DNA from: Candidatus Peribacteria bacterium
Lineage (GTDB): Bacteria; Patescibacteriota; Gracilibacteria; Peribacterales; Peribacteraceae
DNA length: 15,517 nt
Assembly (NCBI GenBank): GCA_012515645.1
Contig: JAAYXY010000094.1
Coordinates: forward strand, 1-15,517
Reading direction: 5' to 3'
Shown: in pieces, positions 1 through 5,746 of the stretch
Layout of the letters: every line of letters starts with the position of its first letter
Numbering within the stretch: position 1 is the stretch's first letter
Notes under the pieces: generated by a model
The model's database searches: none
The model's input: only the letters and a program-made list of their open reading frames with translations
Told to the model about the DNA's origin: nothing
Made by a program: the position numbers and the translations under genes

Positions 1-47
1 ATGCAATGATAGACGCAGTTGGATTGTTTCTTGAAGACGGATTTCAT
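1..47 (-). CDS. tnpA: IS200/IS605-type transposase TnpA, N-terminal fragment (runs off left edge)
   Basis: The first 15 codons of a gene continue off the left edge of the window: MKSVFKKQSNCVYHC. A short basic start followed by a Tyr-His pair is how IS200/IS605 TnpA proteins begin (a Y-H-x-x-x-H/V-W/F-x-T/P-K-Y-R type strand usually follows). The catalytic HUH motif and tyrosine would lie outside the window. An in-frame TAG at 57-59 on the same strand fixes the start at the ATG at 45-47. There is no Shine-Dalgarno sequence. A TAGAAT hexamer ends exactly 6 nt before the ATG, which suggests a leaderless transcript. A transposase C-terminus at the opposite end of the window supports the call. 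The fragment is too short to be certain by itself. Confidence 0.5.
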   Translation of the reverse strand, partial: MKSVFKKQSNCVYHC

Positions 48-53
48 GATGCC

Positions 54-59
54 ATTCTA
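54..59 (-). promoter_or_regulatory. -10 element of left tnpA, leaderless spacing
   Basis: On the minus strand TAGAAT (5 of 6 matches to TATAAT) is followed by six bases and then the ATG of the transposase fragment. Transcription should therefore start at or next to the initiation codon. No clear -35 is visible. Confidence 0.4.
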
Positions 60-85
60 GCGAGAAGACGCCGGAAAGACTTCAT

Positions 86-109
86 CCCCCGGCTAACGCC
101 GGGGGTTTT
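86..109 (+). terminator. Perfect GC hairpin with T-run; probable IS left-end palindrome and terminator
   Basis: CCCCCGGC (86-93) pairs perfectly with GCCGGGGG (98-105) around a TAAC loop, followed on the plus strand by TTTT. It sits 39 nt upstream of the tnpA start, where IS200-family elements carry a left-end palindrome. The IS200 left end is known to include a terminator that shields the transposase from outside transcription. The hairpin is seen directly. Its role as the left-end recognition hairpin is inferred. The outer IS boundary should lie a few to some 20 nt to the right (about 106-125). Confidence 0.65.
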
Positions 110-121
110 GCGGAGGAACTA

Positions 122-167
122 TAAAAGTCAGCCTTCGCTCTACGCTTCGCTACGAGCTATGGCTGAC
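122..167 (-). terminator. Rho-independent terminator of tRNA-Ser(GCU), CGAAG-rich loop
   Basis: On the minus strand GTCAGCC (167-161) pairs with GGCTGAC (133-127), followed by TTTTAT (126-121). The 27-nt loop contains two CGAAG units and an inner GCTC/GAGC pair. It lies about 90 nt beyond the tRNA 3' end. The segment between it and the tRNA (168-230) holds more CGAAG-type units and no credible ORF. Confidence 0.6.
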
Positions 168-230
168 ACAGTAGCTTCGGCTTCACTTCGTCGCTTCGCT
201 TCTCATTCAGCTCGAATCCAACTGTTGCAG

Positions 231-258
231 CGCCACGTCAGCTTAAGCTGACGTGGCG
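231..258. repeat. Perfect 28-bp palindrome overlapping the tRNA-Ser CCA end
   Basis: A 12-bp arm, CGCCACGTCAGC, and its exact complement flank a TTAA centre. Read on the minus strand, the 5' arm begins with the last acceptor-stem base and includes the discriminator G and the encoded CCA of tRNA-Ser(GCU). It has no T-run, so it is not a normal terminator. It may be a 3' processing or protection structure, or the scar of an integration event. The GTCAGC core recurs in the terminator at 127-167. Confidence 0.85.
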
Positions 259-343
259 GAGAGGGCGGGATTCGAACCCGCGGACCCCTTACGGGGTCAA
301 CACATTAGCAGTGTGTCCCATTCGACCACTCTGGCACCTCTCC
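254..343 (-). tRNA. tRNA-Ser(GCU), CCA encoded
   Basis: The acceptor arm GGAGAGG/CCTCTCC closes the gene. The anticodon stem ACACA/TGTGT holds the loop CTGCTAA, giving anticodon GCT. A long variable arm (GACCCCGTAAGGGGTC type) and the T-loop GGTTCGAATCC mark a class II serine tRNA. The discriminator is G (257), as serine tRNAs require, and CCA is genome-encoded (256-254). The gene lies 55 nt downstream of gnd on the same strand and could be read from that operon or from its own TATACT at 354-359. Confidence 0.95.
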
Positions 344-353
344 GTGCATGGGG

Positions 354-359
354 AGTATA
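354..359 (-). promoter_or_regulatory. Candidate -10 for tRNA-Ser(GCU)
   Basis: TATACT on the minus strand ends 10 nt before the mature tRNA 5' end, so the precursor would have a leader of only about 3-4 nt. No good -35 is visible (TAGATC at the expected distance). Confidence 0.4.
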
Positions 360-398
360 TGGAATCAGCCGCCGGTGATCTAGCGAACTTTGCAATCT

Positions 399-1808
399 TT
401 ACGATGTCCAATCCGTATGGAATGTGCCTTCCGTATCGGTGCGCTCGTACGTGTGCGCACCAAAGTAATCACGCTGCGCCTGAATGAGGTTCTGCGGCAG
501 CCTTGCACTGCGGTACGCATCGTACGCGTGCAGGCTCGCGCTCAGCGCAGGCGTGGGAATACCGCGGCTGGCTGCAATGGTGACGGTGCGCCGCCAGTCA
601 CGTTGCTTCTCCCCGGCGAACCGCTGCATAAGCTGCTCCGTTGCAGCGACTGTATCGCCCCTCCCATACTGCGCCTGAAAGAGTGGCAGGAACGCGGAAC
701 GGATGATGCAGCCGCCGCGCCAGATGCGTGCGACTTCGCCGAGATCGATCTTCCATCCTTCTTCTGCCGATGCCTTCTCTATGAGATCAAACCCCTGCCC
801 GTACGTGCAGAGCGCAGCGAGTTCGAGCGCGTTGCGGACAATCGAACGCAGCTTCTCTGGTGGAGGCACGGGATCCTGTTCATCCAGCGCCACTGGCAAC
901 GACCGGTGCGCCGTACGTTTTTCCGCACTGCCGGAAAGAATGCGCGCATCTACCGCGGCATTGATGGTGGGAATGGCAACGCCGTACGTCATCGCCGCTT
1001 CGGTCGTCCACTTGCCCGTCCCCTTCTGCCCTGCGCTATCCGCGATGAAATCGATTAAATCTCCTCCCGTTTCTGCATCTTTCTTCGTGAAAATCCGTGC
1101 GGTGATTTCCAGCAGGAACGAGGAGAGATTCGCATCGGTATTCCACGCAGCAAACGTCTCTGCCAGCTGCGTGTTCGTATACTTCCCTACGTCCTTGAGC
1201 AGCGCAGCGCTCTCTGCGATCAACTGCATGATACCGTATTCGATGCCGTTGTGGACCATCTTCACAAAGTGCCCTGCGCCGCCTTCACCGACATAGGCGA
1301 TGCACTTGCCGCCCTCGCCGTCATCCGCTGCCATCTTTGCGAGGAGCGGCTCGATCGTTCTGTACGCCTTTTCGTTTCCTCCCGGCATCATGCTGGGCCC
1401 CTGTAGCGCTCCTTCTTCTCCCCCGGAAATCCCCATGCCGATGAAGTGGATTCCCTGCGCCGCCAGTTCCTCCGTACGCCGCTGCGTATCGGGGTAGTGG
1501 CTGTTGCCGCCATCCAGAATGATGTCTCCTTTCTGGAGCAACGGGAGGAGATCGCGCAGAACGGCGTCGACTGCTTCACCCGCCTTTACCATGAGTAAAA
1601 TGGCTCTGGGATGCTCTAAAGATTGAACAAATTCTTTGTACGATTTGTAGCCTTTCATCTCCCCTTCCGCCCCGTGCTCCTCCAGGAAGTTCTCCGTCAC
1701 CTGCGCCGTGCGGTTGTAGACCGACACAGCGGCACCATTGCGCGCGGCATTGCGGGCGAGGTTCGCCCCCATGGTTCCCAAGCCGATGACACCCAGAGAA
1801 TATTGCAT
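399..1808 (-). CDS. gnd: 6-phosphogluconate dehydrogenase (decarboxylating)
   Basis: Converts 6-phosphogluconate to ribulose 5-phosphate and CO2 with reduction of NAD(P)+ in the cytosolic oxidative pentose phosphate pathway. The 469-residue product has the normal family length. Residues 9-14 (GLGTMG) form the Rossmann nucleotide-binding loop, with VYNRT at 30-34 following. GISGGEEGALQGPSMMPGG at 126-144 is the substrate-binding signature. HFVKMVHNGIEYG at 180-192 places K183 and E190 at the same numbers as the catalytic Lys and Glu of the sheep enzyme. The C-terminus (RDYFGAHTYERTDTEGTFHT) is the typical tail that closes the partner subunit's site. The start MQYSLGVIGLG was chosen because upstream in-frame codons belong to the tal region. 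The ATG lies 5 nt after the tal stop, so the genes are probably co-transcribed. No strong Shine-Dalgarno site is visible. No terminator separates it from the downstream tRNA-Ser. Confidence 0.97.
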   Translation of the reverse strand: MQYSLGVIGLGTMGANLARNAARNGAAVSVYNRTAQVTENFLEEHGAEGEMKGYKSYKEFVQSLEHPRAILLMVKAGEAVDAVLRDLLPLLQKGDIILDGGNSHYPDTQRRTEELAAQGIHFIGMGISGGEEGALQGPSMMPGGNEKAYRTIEPLLAKMAADDGEGGKCIAYVGEGGAGHFVKMVHNGIEYGIMQLIAESAALLKDVGKYTNTQLAETFAAWNTDANLSSFLLEITARIFTKKDAETGGDLIDFIADSAGQKGTGKWTTEAAMTYGVAIPTINAAVDARILSGSAEKRTAHRSLPVALDEQDPVPPPEKLRSIVRNALELAALCTYGQGFDLIEKASAEEGWKIDLGEVARIWRGGCIIRSAFLPLFQAQYGRGDTVAATEQLMQRFAGEKQRDWRRTVTIAASRGIPTPALSASLHAYDAYRSARLPQNLIQAQRDYFGAHTYERTDTEGTFHTDWTS

Positions 1809-1813
1809 GCGGA

Positions 1814-2458
1814 TTACGATCCTGAAACGCTCTCCCAATCTTTGCGGAAGCGTTCCATGCCGAGATCGGTGAGCGGATGCAAAGGGAGCCTGCGGAACAC
1901 ATCGACGGGCACGGTGCAAATGTGCGCGCCCAGTTGCGCAGCTTCCGCAATGTGGCGCGGATGCCGCGTAGAGGCGACGAGCACTTCCGTATCGAAATCG
2001 TAGTGACTCCATGCGGCCATAATTTCCGCAATCAGCTCCATGCCGTTTTGCCCCGCGTCATCCAGGCGCCCGATGAAAGGGCTAATGATGTTCGCACCGG
2101 CTTTGGCCGCCAGAATTGCCTGGTTCAAGGAAAACACCAGCGTCGTATTGGTGCGTATGCCCTTCTGCCTGCAATACGCCAGGGTTTTCAGCCCCTCGAT
2201 TGTCATGGGCACCTTTACGACGACATGTTCATGCCATCCGCTGTACTCGTCGGCCTGCTTGCGCATGCCTTCGAAGTCCGATGCAGTGACCTGCGCACTG
2301 ACTTCCGGCACGCATGCGCACATGGCGAGCACGGTTTTGCGAAAGTTTTTGCCTTCTTTCGCAACGAGCGTGGGATTCGTCGTCACGCCGTCGAGCACGC
2401 CCCACGCGGCGATTTCTTTGACCGCTTCGACGCTGGCGGTGTCCAGGAAGAGTTTCAT
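1814..2458 (-). CDS. tal: Transaldolase, small TalC/FSA-type
   Basis: Predicted to move a dihydroxyacetone unit between sugar phosphates in the non-oxidative pentose phosphate pathway. At 214 residues it belongs to the short transaldolase/fructose-6-phosphate aldolase subfamily and not to the 310-residue classical TalB. MKLFLDTA opens the first barrel strand, GVTTNPTLVAKEG (24-36) is a family signature, and VVVKVPMT carries the Schiff-base lysine K82. ISPFIGRLDD and the late TRHPRHIAEAAQLGAHICTVPVDV strand complete the pattern. Activity could be transaldolase or fructose-6-phosphate aldolase; the presence of tkt and gnd favours transaldolase. An upstream in-frame ATG at 2545 would add 29 residues unlike the family, so 2458 is preferred. 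A TACAGT hexamer ends 9 nt before the ATG. A second candidate promoter (TGGTACAAT) ends at 2536. Confidence 0.95.
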   Translation of the reverse strand: MKLFLDTASVEAVKEIAAWGVLDGVTTNPTLVAKEGKNFRKTVLAMCACVPEVSAQVTASDFEGMRKQADEYSGWHEHVVVKVPMTIEGLKTLAYCRQKGIRTNTTLVFSLNQAILAAKAGANIISPFIGRLDDAGQNGMELIAEIMAAWSHYDFDTEVLVASTRHPRHIAEAAQLGAHICTVPVDVFRRLPLHPLTDLGMERFRKDWESVSGS

Positions 2459-2467
2459 AGTGCCACT

Positions 2468-2473
2468 ACTGTA
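2468..2473 (-). promoter_or_regulatory. Candidate -10 for tal-gnd
   Basis: TACAGT on the minus strand ends 9 nt before the tal ATG, implying a leader of 2-3 nt. An alternative is TACAAT at 2541-2536 preceded by TGG (an extended -10), which would give a leader of about 70 nt. The two cannot be separated by eye. Confidence 0.3.
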
Positions 2474-2517
2474 CAAGCCTGCGTTCCCGGCCGCCACTGC
2501 TCTGCCCCAGAGTTTCC

Positions 2518-2545
2518 TTGTTTTTGGCTCTGTGGATTGTACCAT
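2518..2545 (+). promoter_or_regulatory. Candidate promoter of the alpha-CTD-like gene
   Basis: TTGTTT (2518-2523), a 16-nt spacer, then TACCAT (2540-2545), with the ATG 9 nt after the hexamer. The same ATTGTACCAT sequence carries the minus-strand TACAAT hexamer, so the divergent tal and alpha-CTD-like promoters may overlap. Confidence 0.35.
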
Positions 2546-2554
2546 GCCATTCCC

Positions 2555-3028
2555 ATGCCCCGTTTTCGATGTACAAATGGCACGCCCATCCCGGACAACC
2601 GGAAAACATGCATTCTGCGCACAGCTCTGGAACTTGCCCGCGTGCAGGACCTGGATGCAGCGCAGATATACCTGCGCATCAACGCCGTATCTGCAGACCT
2701 ATACGAACAATTCCGGTCTGCTTTCGCCACGCAGGAAACATCCGTACACCGAACCACCCTTACAACACGTCTACAGACGTGTCTAAGAGAACTGCCGCTG
2801 CCTATGTCCTGCATCAATACGCTGCATTATGAGGGGAAACATGTAGTACAGGACATCCTTTGCGATAACAGTACTCTCCTATGCATACCAAACATCGGCC
2901 CGTTCACTTTGGACCAATTGGATACCTGCCTGAAGAACATAGGCATAGAACGCCATGCTGATGGATCACACATCGACCTGTGGACGCACCCTACAGAGGA
3001 CTCGCCGTCATCAGGAGCAATGCGGTGA
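2555..3028 (+). CDS. Small protein with RNA polymerase alpha-CTD-like helix-hairpin-helix region
   Basis: A 157-residue protein with no clear full-length family match known to me. Residues about 86-131 have the layout of the RNA polymerase alpha C-terminal domain: a first helix (CINTLHYEGKHVVQDIL), then STLLCIPNIGPFTLDQLDTCLKNIGI. The latter matches the LLRIPNFGRKSLxEIKxxLxxxGL pattern of two helices joined by a glycine hairpin. In RpoA this region binds UP-element DNA and activators. Here the lysine/arginine after the glycine is replaced by Pro-Phe, so DNA binding is uncertain. The N-terminal half is helical and Cys-containing, with no motif I recognise. The start was chosen at ATG 2555, 9 nt after a TACCAT hexamer; no Shine-Dalgarno site. 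It lies divergent from tal and upstream of tkt. A role as a transcription or nucleic-acid-binding factor is inference. Confidence 0.6.
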   Translation: MPRFRCTNGTPIPDNRKTCILRTALELARVQDLDAAQIYLRINAVSADLYEQFRSAFATQETSVHRTTLTTRLQTCLRELPLPMSCINTLHYEGKHVVQDILCDNSTLLCIPNIGPFTLDQLDTCLKNIGIERHADGSHIDLWTHPTEDSPSSGAMR

Positions 3029-3098
3029 TTGCGACAATGATCGCTACGTTGAGTTTGACGAGTGGAAAAGAATGCTTTTTCGTCTGCATATGCGTCAT
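2991..3098 (-). CDS. Possible 35-residue single-helix membrane peptide
   Basis: Reads MTHMQTKKHSFPLVKLNV and then a hydrophobic stretch (AIIVAITALLLM) ending in TASPL and a TAG stop. The positive N-terminus and single helix resemble the other two small membrane peptides in this window. A possible promoter lies upstream on the minus strand: TTGCGG, 18-nt spacer, TAGAGT (3117-3122), giving a leader of about 11 nt. There is no Shine-Dalgarno site. The ORF overlaps the end of the plus-strand alpha-CTD-like gene by 38 nt. It also lies in a different frame from a Cys-rich ORF starting at 3183, which may be the front part of the same gene interrupted by a frameshift. Weakly supported. Confidence 0.3.
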   Translation of the reverse strand: MTHMQTKKHSFPLVKLNVAIIVAITALLLMTASPL

Positions 3099-3229
3099 TG
3101 GGGGAACTGGTGCAGCACTCTAGTGATGCACCCGGGCACACCGCAAGAATGAGCGCTTGACACTGCAGGCACGCTTTACGCATCGCTGCAGGAGCCATAC
3201 ACTGGCACAGCATCTCAACCCCAAATCCC
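3029..3229. other. Intergenic gap before transketolase
   Basis: This 201-nt stretch holds no convincing plus-strand gene. A TTGACA at 3157-3162 has no good -10 at 16-18 nt. TACACT at 3198-3203 could be a -10 for tkt, with a leader of about 20 nt and no matching -35. The minus strand carries a Cys-rich reading frame from ATG 3183 (MRKACLQCQ, then further Cys pairs) that may belong to the small membrane peptide at 2991-3098. Confidence 0.4.
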
Positions 3230-5545
3230 ATGGCCAAACGACCCGATCCACGCACACTCATAGGACAAGATCCTTCTATTGTCCCCATGTCTGCGCAGCG
3301 CATCTTGCGTGCTGCACAGAAGGTGGAAAGTACCTGGATCGGTCCTAATGACGGCGAAGCTCTGGATGCCGACATACAGGAAGCGTACACACATGCCTAC
3401 ACGATTATTCGGCATCTTGCCGTGCGCATGCCGCGCGAGCACAACTCGGGGCATCCGGGCGGGTCACTCTCCGCATTCACCTTCTGCTACCTGCTCAGTC
3501 TGCACCGCAACCCGCACACCGACCAGCCGCTACGCATGAGCGCCGGGCACCTCTCTGTACTCGGATATGCACTGCAGTGGCTTCTAGGTCGTGAGGGCAA
3601 TGACGCACGCCTTGCCTCGCCACAGGCACTCATCACACATTTTCGCACGCCCGATGGTCTGCCTGGTCATATCGAAGCGGGTATCGGCGACATTCCCTTC
3701 GGCACGGGTCCCCTAGGTAAAGGCGTCAGCAACGCACTGGGTGCCGCGTTCGGTCTCCGACGCCAGGGTAAACCTGGCATCGTGGATGTCCTGCTCGCCG
3801 ACGGCGACGGCCAGGAAGGACAGGTCATGGAAGCATTCCGCCTGGCGAGCCACTTGGGGCTCGATAATCTGATCGTCCACGGCGATTTTAACGATATACA
3901 ACTCAGCGGCATCCCCAGCGAAACGATGACGCCGGATTTCGCTGCGCTGGCGGCCGCAGCAGGATGGCACGTGATCGAAGTGCAGAACGGCAATGACCCC
4001 GCGCAGGTCCGGGCTGCCCTGCGCGCCGCGGATGCACAGATAGGCAAAGGCAAACCCATCTTCATCTGTTACTACACCACGATGGGGCACGGCATCTCCT
4101 TTATGGAAGCGGGATCCAATAGCGGCCAGCGGAACTATCATGGCGCTCCCCTCTCCGACACGGAGGCCGCGCAGGCGCTCAAGGAACTTCCGGATTTCGA
4201 TGAAGCGATCACCGCGTACGAAGCGTTCCGCCAGAAATGTAAAACTACGTATAGCTCAGGGAACCCTATGCAGACGGATCTTCCCATCGCGTGGGAACCG
4301 CCCAAAGCACGGGCTGTCACGGCCGAAAAGGGCGCTGCACGCAAGGACTTTGCTGCAGTGCATCTTAAGACGATGATGCAGGATGACGAACGCATCATCG
4401 TCCTGCACGCGGACCTGGCGGGTTCCGGCGGATTTGATGTCATCGAGACGGATTTTCCGGACCGCGTTATCAACGTGGGCGTTGCGGAAGCCAATATGTA
4501 TATGATGGCTGCCGGCATGCGCCAGACGGGACTGCTGCCCGTTACGTACACCTTCGCCGCCTTCGGCACGAATGAAGCACGCGCCAATGCGCGGCTCATC
4601 GACATCAATTGCGGGCATACCCGGGCGGGCGTGCTGCACGACTGCACGCACTGCGGCCTGAGCGTGGGCGAGGACGGCGAAACGCACCAAGAACAGAATT
4701 ACCTGAACCTGCCTTTCCACCATACCCAGGTATGGATGCCGGCAGACAGCAATCAGGCCGGCGCCATGGCGGAACGCGCCATGGAACTGATCGCCGAAGG
4801 ACATACCAGTGTCTATGTGTTCTCACCGCGCTCCGGGCATCCGCAACTCACAACGCCGGATGGCGATGTACTCTACGAAAAGGAATACGCATTCCGTGGG
4901 CAGATGGATCTTGTGCGCGGCAACGGTGACACCACGGATCAGGTCACCATTCTTGCCACGGGCATCACCGTGCATGCCGCCGTAGCGGCAGCGGACACCC
5001 TGCGCAACGCGAAAGACCCGGTGCACGTACGCGTGCTGAATGTCGGCTGCATACGGCCCCTTGACGCCGCAGCAGTCGTGCAAGCCGCGCTGGAAACAGG
5101 GCACCTGATCGTCGCGGAAGATCACAACAGCGATGGTGGCCTCGCAACGCAGGTCGCGGACGTTATTGCGGATTTTGCTCTTCCGTGCACACTGCGCCGC
5201 CTGGGTCTCAACCACTATTTCCCCAGTGCCGGCGCGGAGGATCTGTTCTTTATGGCCGGTCTGGATACAGAGAACATTCTCAATACCGTTTTGGACGAAG
5301 TGCGCGCCGAAGTGCGCGGCGGCGAAGATGCCTTCGTAACCGCGGTGAGCGAACTTGCACACAATCTGCAACACAGCAGATTCCGCGAGACGGCTCAAGT
5401 CTTCGCCAAGAAACTCACAGAAGAACAGGGCTACATCGACGCGTTGCGGTCATACTGGACTCAGCGCGAATGCCCACGGGAGCAGCTGCCGGATAACGCA
5501 AAGCTTCTGGCTCTCCTGGCACAGAAAGGGCACGCACCCGCATGA
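3230..5545 (+). CDS. tkt: Transketolase, full length
   Basis: Transfers two-carbon ketol units between sugar phosphates using thiamine diphosphate (non-oxidative pentose phosphate pathway). At 771 residues it is a full single-chain enzyme and not the split two-subunit form. GHPGG at 74-78 and GPLGKGVSNALGAA at 160-173 are thiamine-domain signatures. The metal/diphosphate motif reads ADGDGQEG (190-197), with D191 and N221 spaced 30 residues apart as in E. coli D155/N185; the usual first Gly of GDG is Ala. The pyrimidine domain has INVGVAEANM with the catalytic-type E420. The C-terminal domain carries VRVLNVGCIRPLD and IVAEDHNSDGGL. The start is uncertain: ATG 3230 gives MAKRPDP, and ATG 3287 (MSAQRILRAAQ) would give 752 residues. 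No Shine-Dalgarno site stands before either. It likely works with tal and gnd across the alpha-CTD-like gene. Confidence 0.96.
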   Translation: MAKRPDPRTLIGQDPSIVPMSAQRILRAAQKVESTWIGPNDGEALDADIQEAYTHAYTIIRHLAVRMPREHNSGHPGGSLSAFTFCYLLSLHRNPHTDQPLRMSAGHLSVLGYALQWLLGREGNDARLASPQALITHFRTPDGLPGHIEAGIGDIPFGTGPLGKGVSNALGAAFGLRRQGKPGIVDVLLADGDGQEGQVMEAFRLASHLGLDNLIVHGDFNDIQLSGIPSETMTPDFAALAAAAGWHVIEVQNGNDPAQVRAALRAADAQIGKGKPIFICYYTTMGHGISFMEAGSNSGQRNYHGAPLSDTEAAQALKELPDFDEAITAYEAFRQKCKTTYSSGNPMQTDLPIAWEPPKARAVTAEKGAARKDFAAVHLKTMMQDDERIIVLHADLAGSGGFDVIETDFPDRVINVGVAEANMYMMAAGMRQTGLLPVTYTFAAFGTNEARANARLIDINCGHTRAGVLHDCTHCGLSVGEDGETHQEQNYLNLPFHHTQVWMPADSNQAGAMAERAMELIAEGHTSVYVFSPRSGHPQLTTPDGDVLYEKEYAFRGQMDLVRGNGDTTDQVTILATGITVHAAVAAADTLRNAKDPVHVRVLNVGCIRPLDAAAVVQAALETGHLIVAEDHNSDGGLATQVADVIADFALPCTLRRLGLNHYFPSAGAEDLFFMAGLDTENILNTVLDEVRAEVRGGEDAFVTAVSELAHNLQHSRFRETAQVFAKKLTEEQGYIDALRSYWTQRECPREQLPDNAKLLALLAQKGHAPA

Positions 5546-5572
5546 GAATGCGTACAATCCTTTCTGCCATGC

Positions 5573-5590
5573 TATAAGGGCGTGTACACT
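5573..5590 (+). promoter_or_regulatory. Candidate -10 elements for tRNA-Ser(UGA)
   Basis: TGCTATAAG (extended -10, hexamer 5573-5578) and TGTACACT (hexamer 5585-5590) both lie between the tkt stop and the tRNA. Either would give a short 5' leader to be removed by RNase P. No good -35 was seen for either. Confidence 0.4.
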
Positions 5591-5614
5591 ACCGCGCACA
5601 CTGTTCATTTCTGC

Positions 5615-5704
5615 GGAAGGGTGGCCGAGTGGTCGAAGGCGGCGGTCTTGAAAACCGCTAGGCCCGCAAGGGTCTCGTGGGTTCGAATCCCACCCCTTCC
5701 GCCA
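5615..5704 (+). tRNA. tRNA-Ser(UGA), CCA encoded
   Basis: Acceptor arm GGAAGGG/CCCTTCC, anticodon stem GCGGT/ACCGC around loop CTTGAAA (anticodon TGA), a long variable arm and T-loop GGTTCGAATCC. Discriminator G at 5701 and CCA at 5702-5704. A class II serine tRNA for UCN codons. The last A of CCA is also the first base of a perfect hairpin (5704-5724). Confidence 0.96.
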
Positions 5705-5724
5705 TATCCCGCATACCGGGATAT
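5704..5724 (+). repeat. Perfect hairpin abutting the tRNA-Ser(UGA) 3' end
   Basis: ATATCCCG (5704-5711) pairs exactly with CGGGATAT (5717-5724) around CATAC. It begins on the final A of the tRNA CCA. No T-run follows, so it is more likely a 3' end processing or stability element than a terminator. The other tRNA-Ser in the window has the same arrangement. Confidence 0.75.
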
Positions 5725-5746
5725 GATGATCATTCCCCCTCATACT

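Larger units (their letters stand above)
1..115 (-). mobile_element. Partial IS200/IS605-like element (left end and tnpA start)
   Basis: Combines the tnpA N-terminus (1-47) with the subterminal hairpin (86-105). The right limit is approximate because the cleavage site cannot be read by eye. The element would have inserted just downstream of the tRNA-Ser(GCU) terminator, in the same orientation as the tRNA. These elements do not duplicate their target, so no direct repeats are expected. Confidence 0.45.

Noticed and set aside
127..204. CRISPR-like array suggested by repeated CTTCG units
   Set aside because: The units are 5-7 nt and irregularly spaced, with no repeat-spacer structure and no cas genes.
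6..251. 81-codon plus-strand ORF across the IS and tRNA flank
   Set aside because: It runs through the IS hairpin, the CGAAG-rich terminator loop and the palindrome; the low-complexity product reflects the repeats.
703..1296. Long plus-strand ORFs opposite gnd (390-1497)
   Set aside because: They are antisense to an unambiguous gnd gene with conserved catalytic residues; high GC keeps the reverse frames open.
5582..5746. N-terminal extension of the riboflavin kinase through the tRNA
   Set aside because: It would translate the whole tRNA-Ser(UGA) gene.
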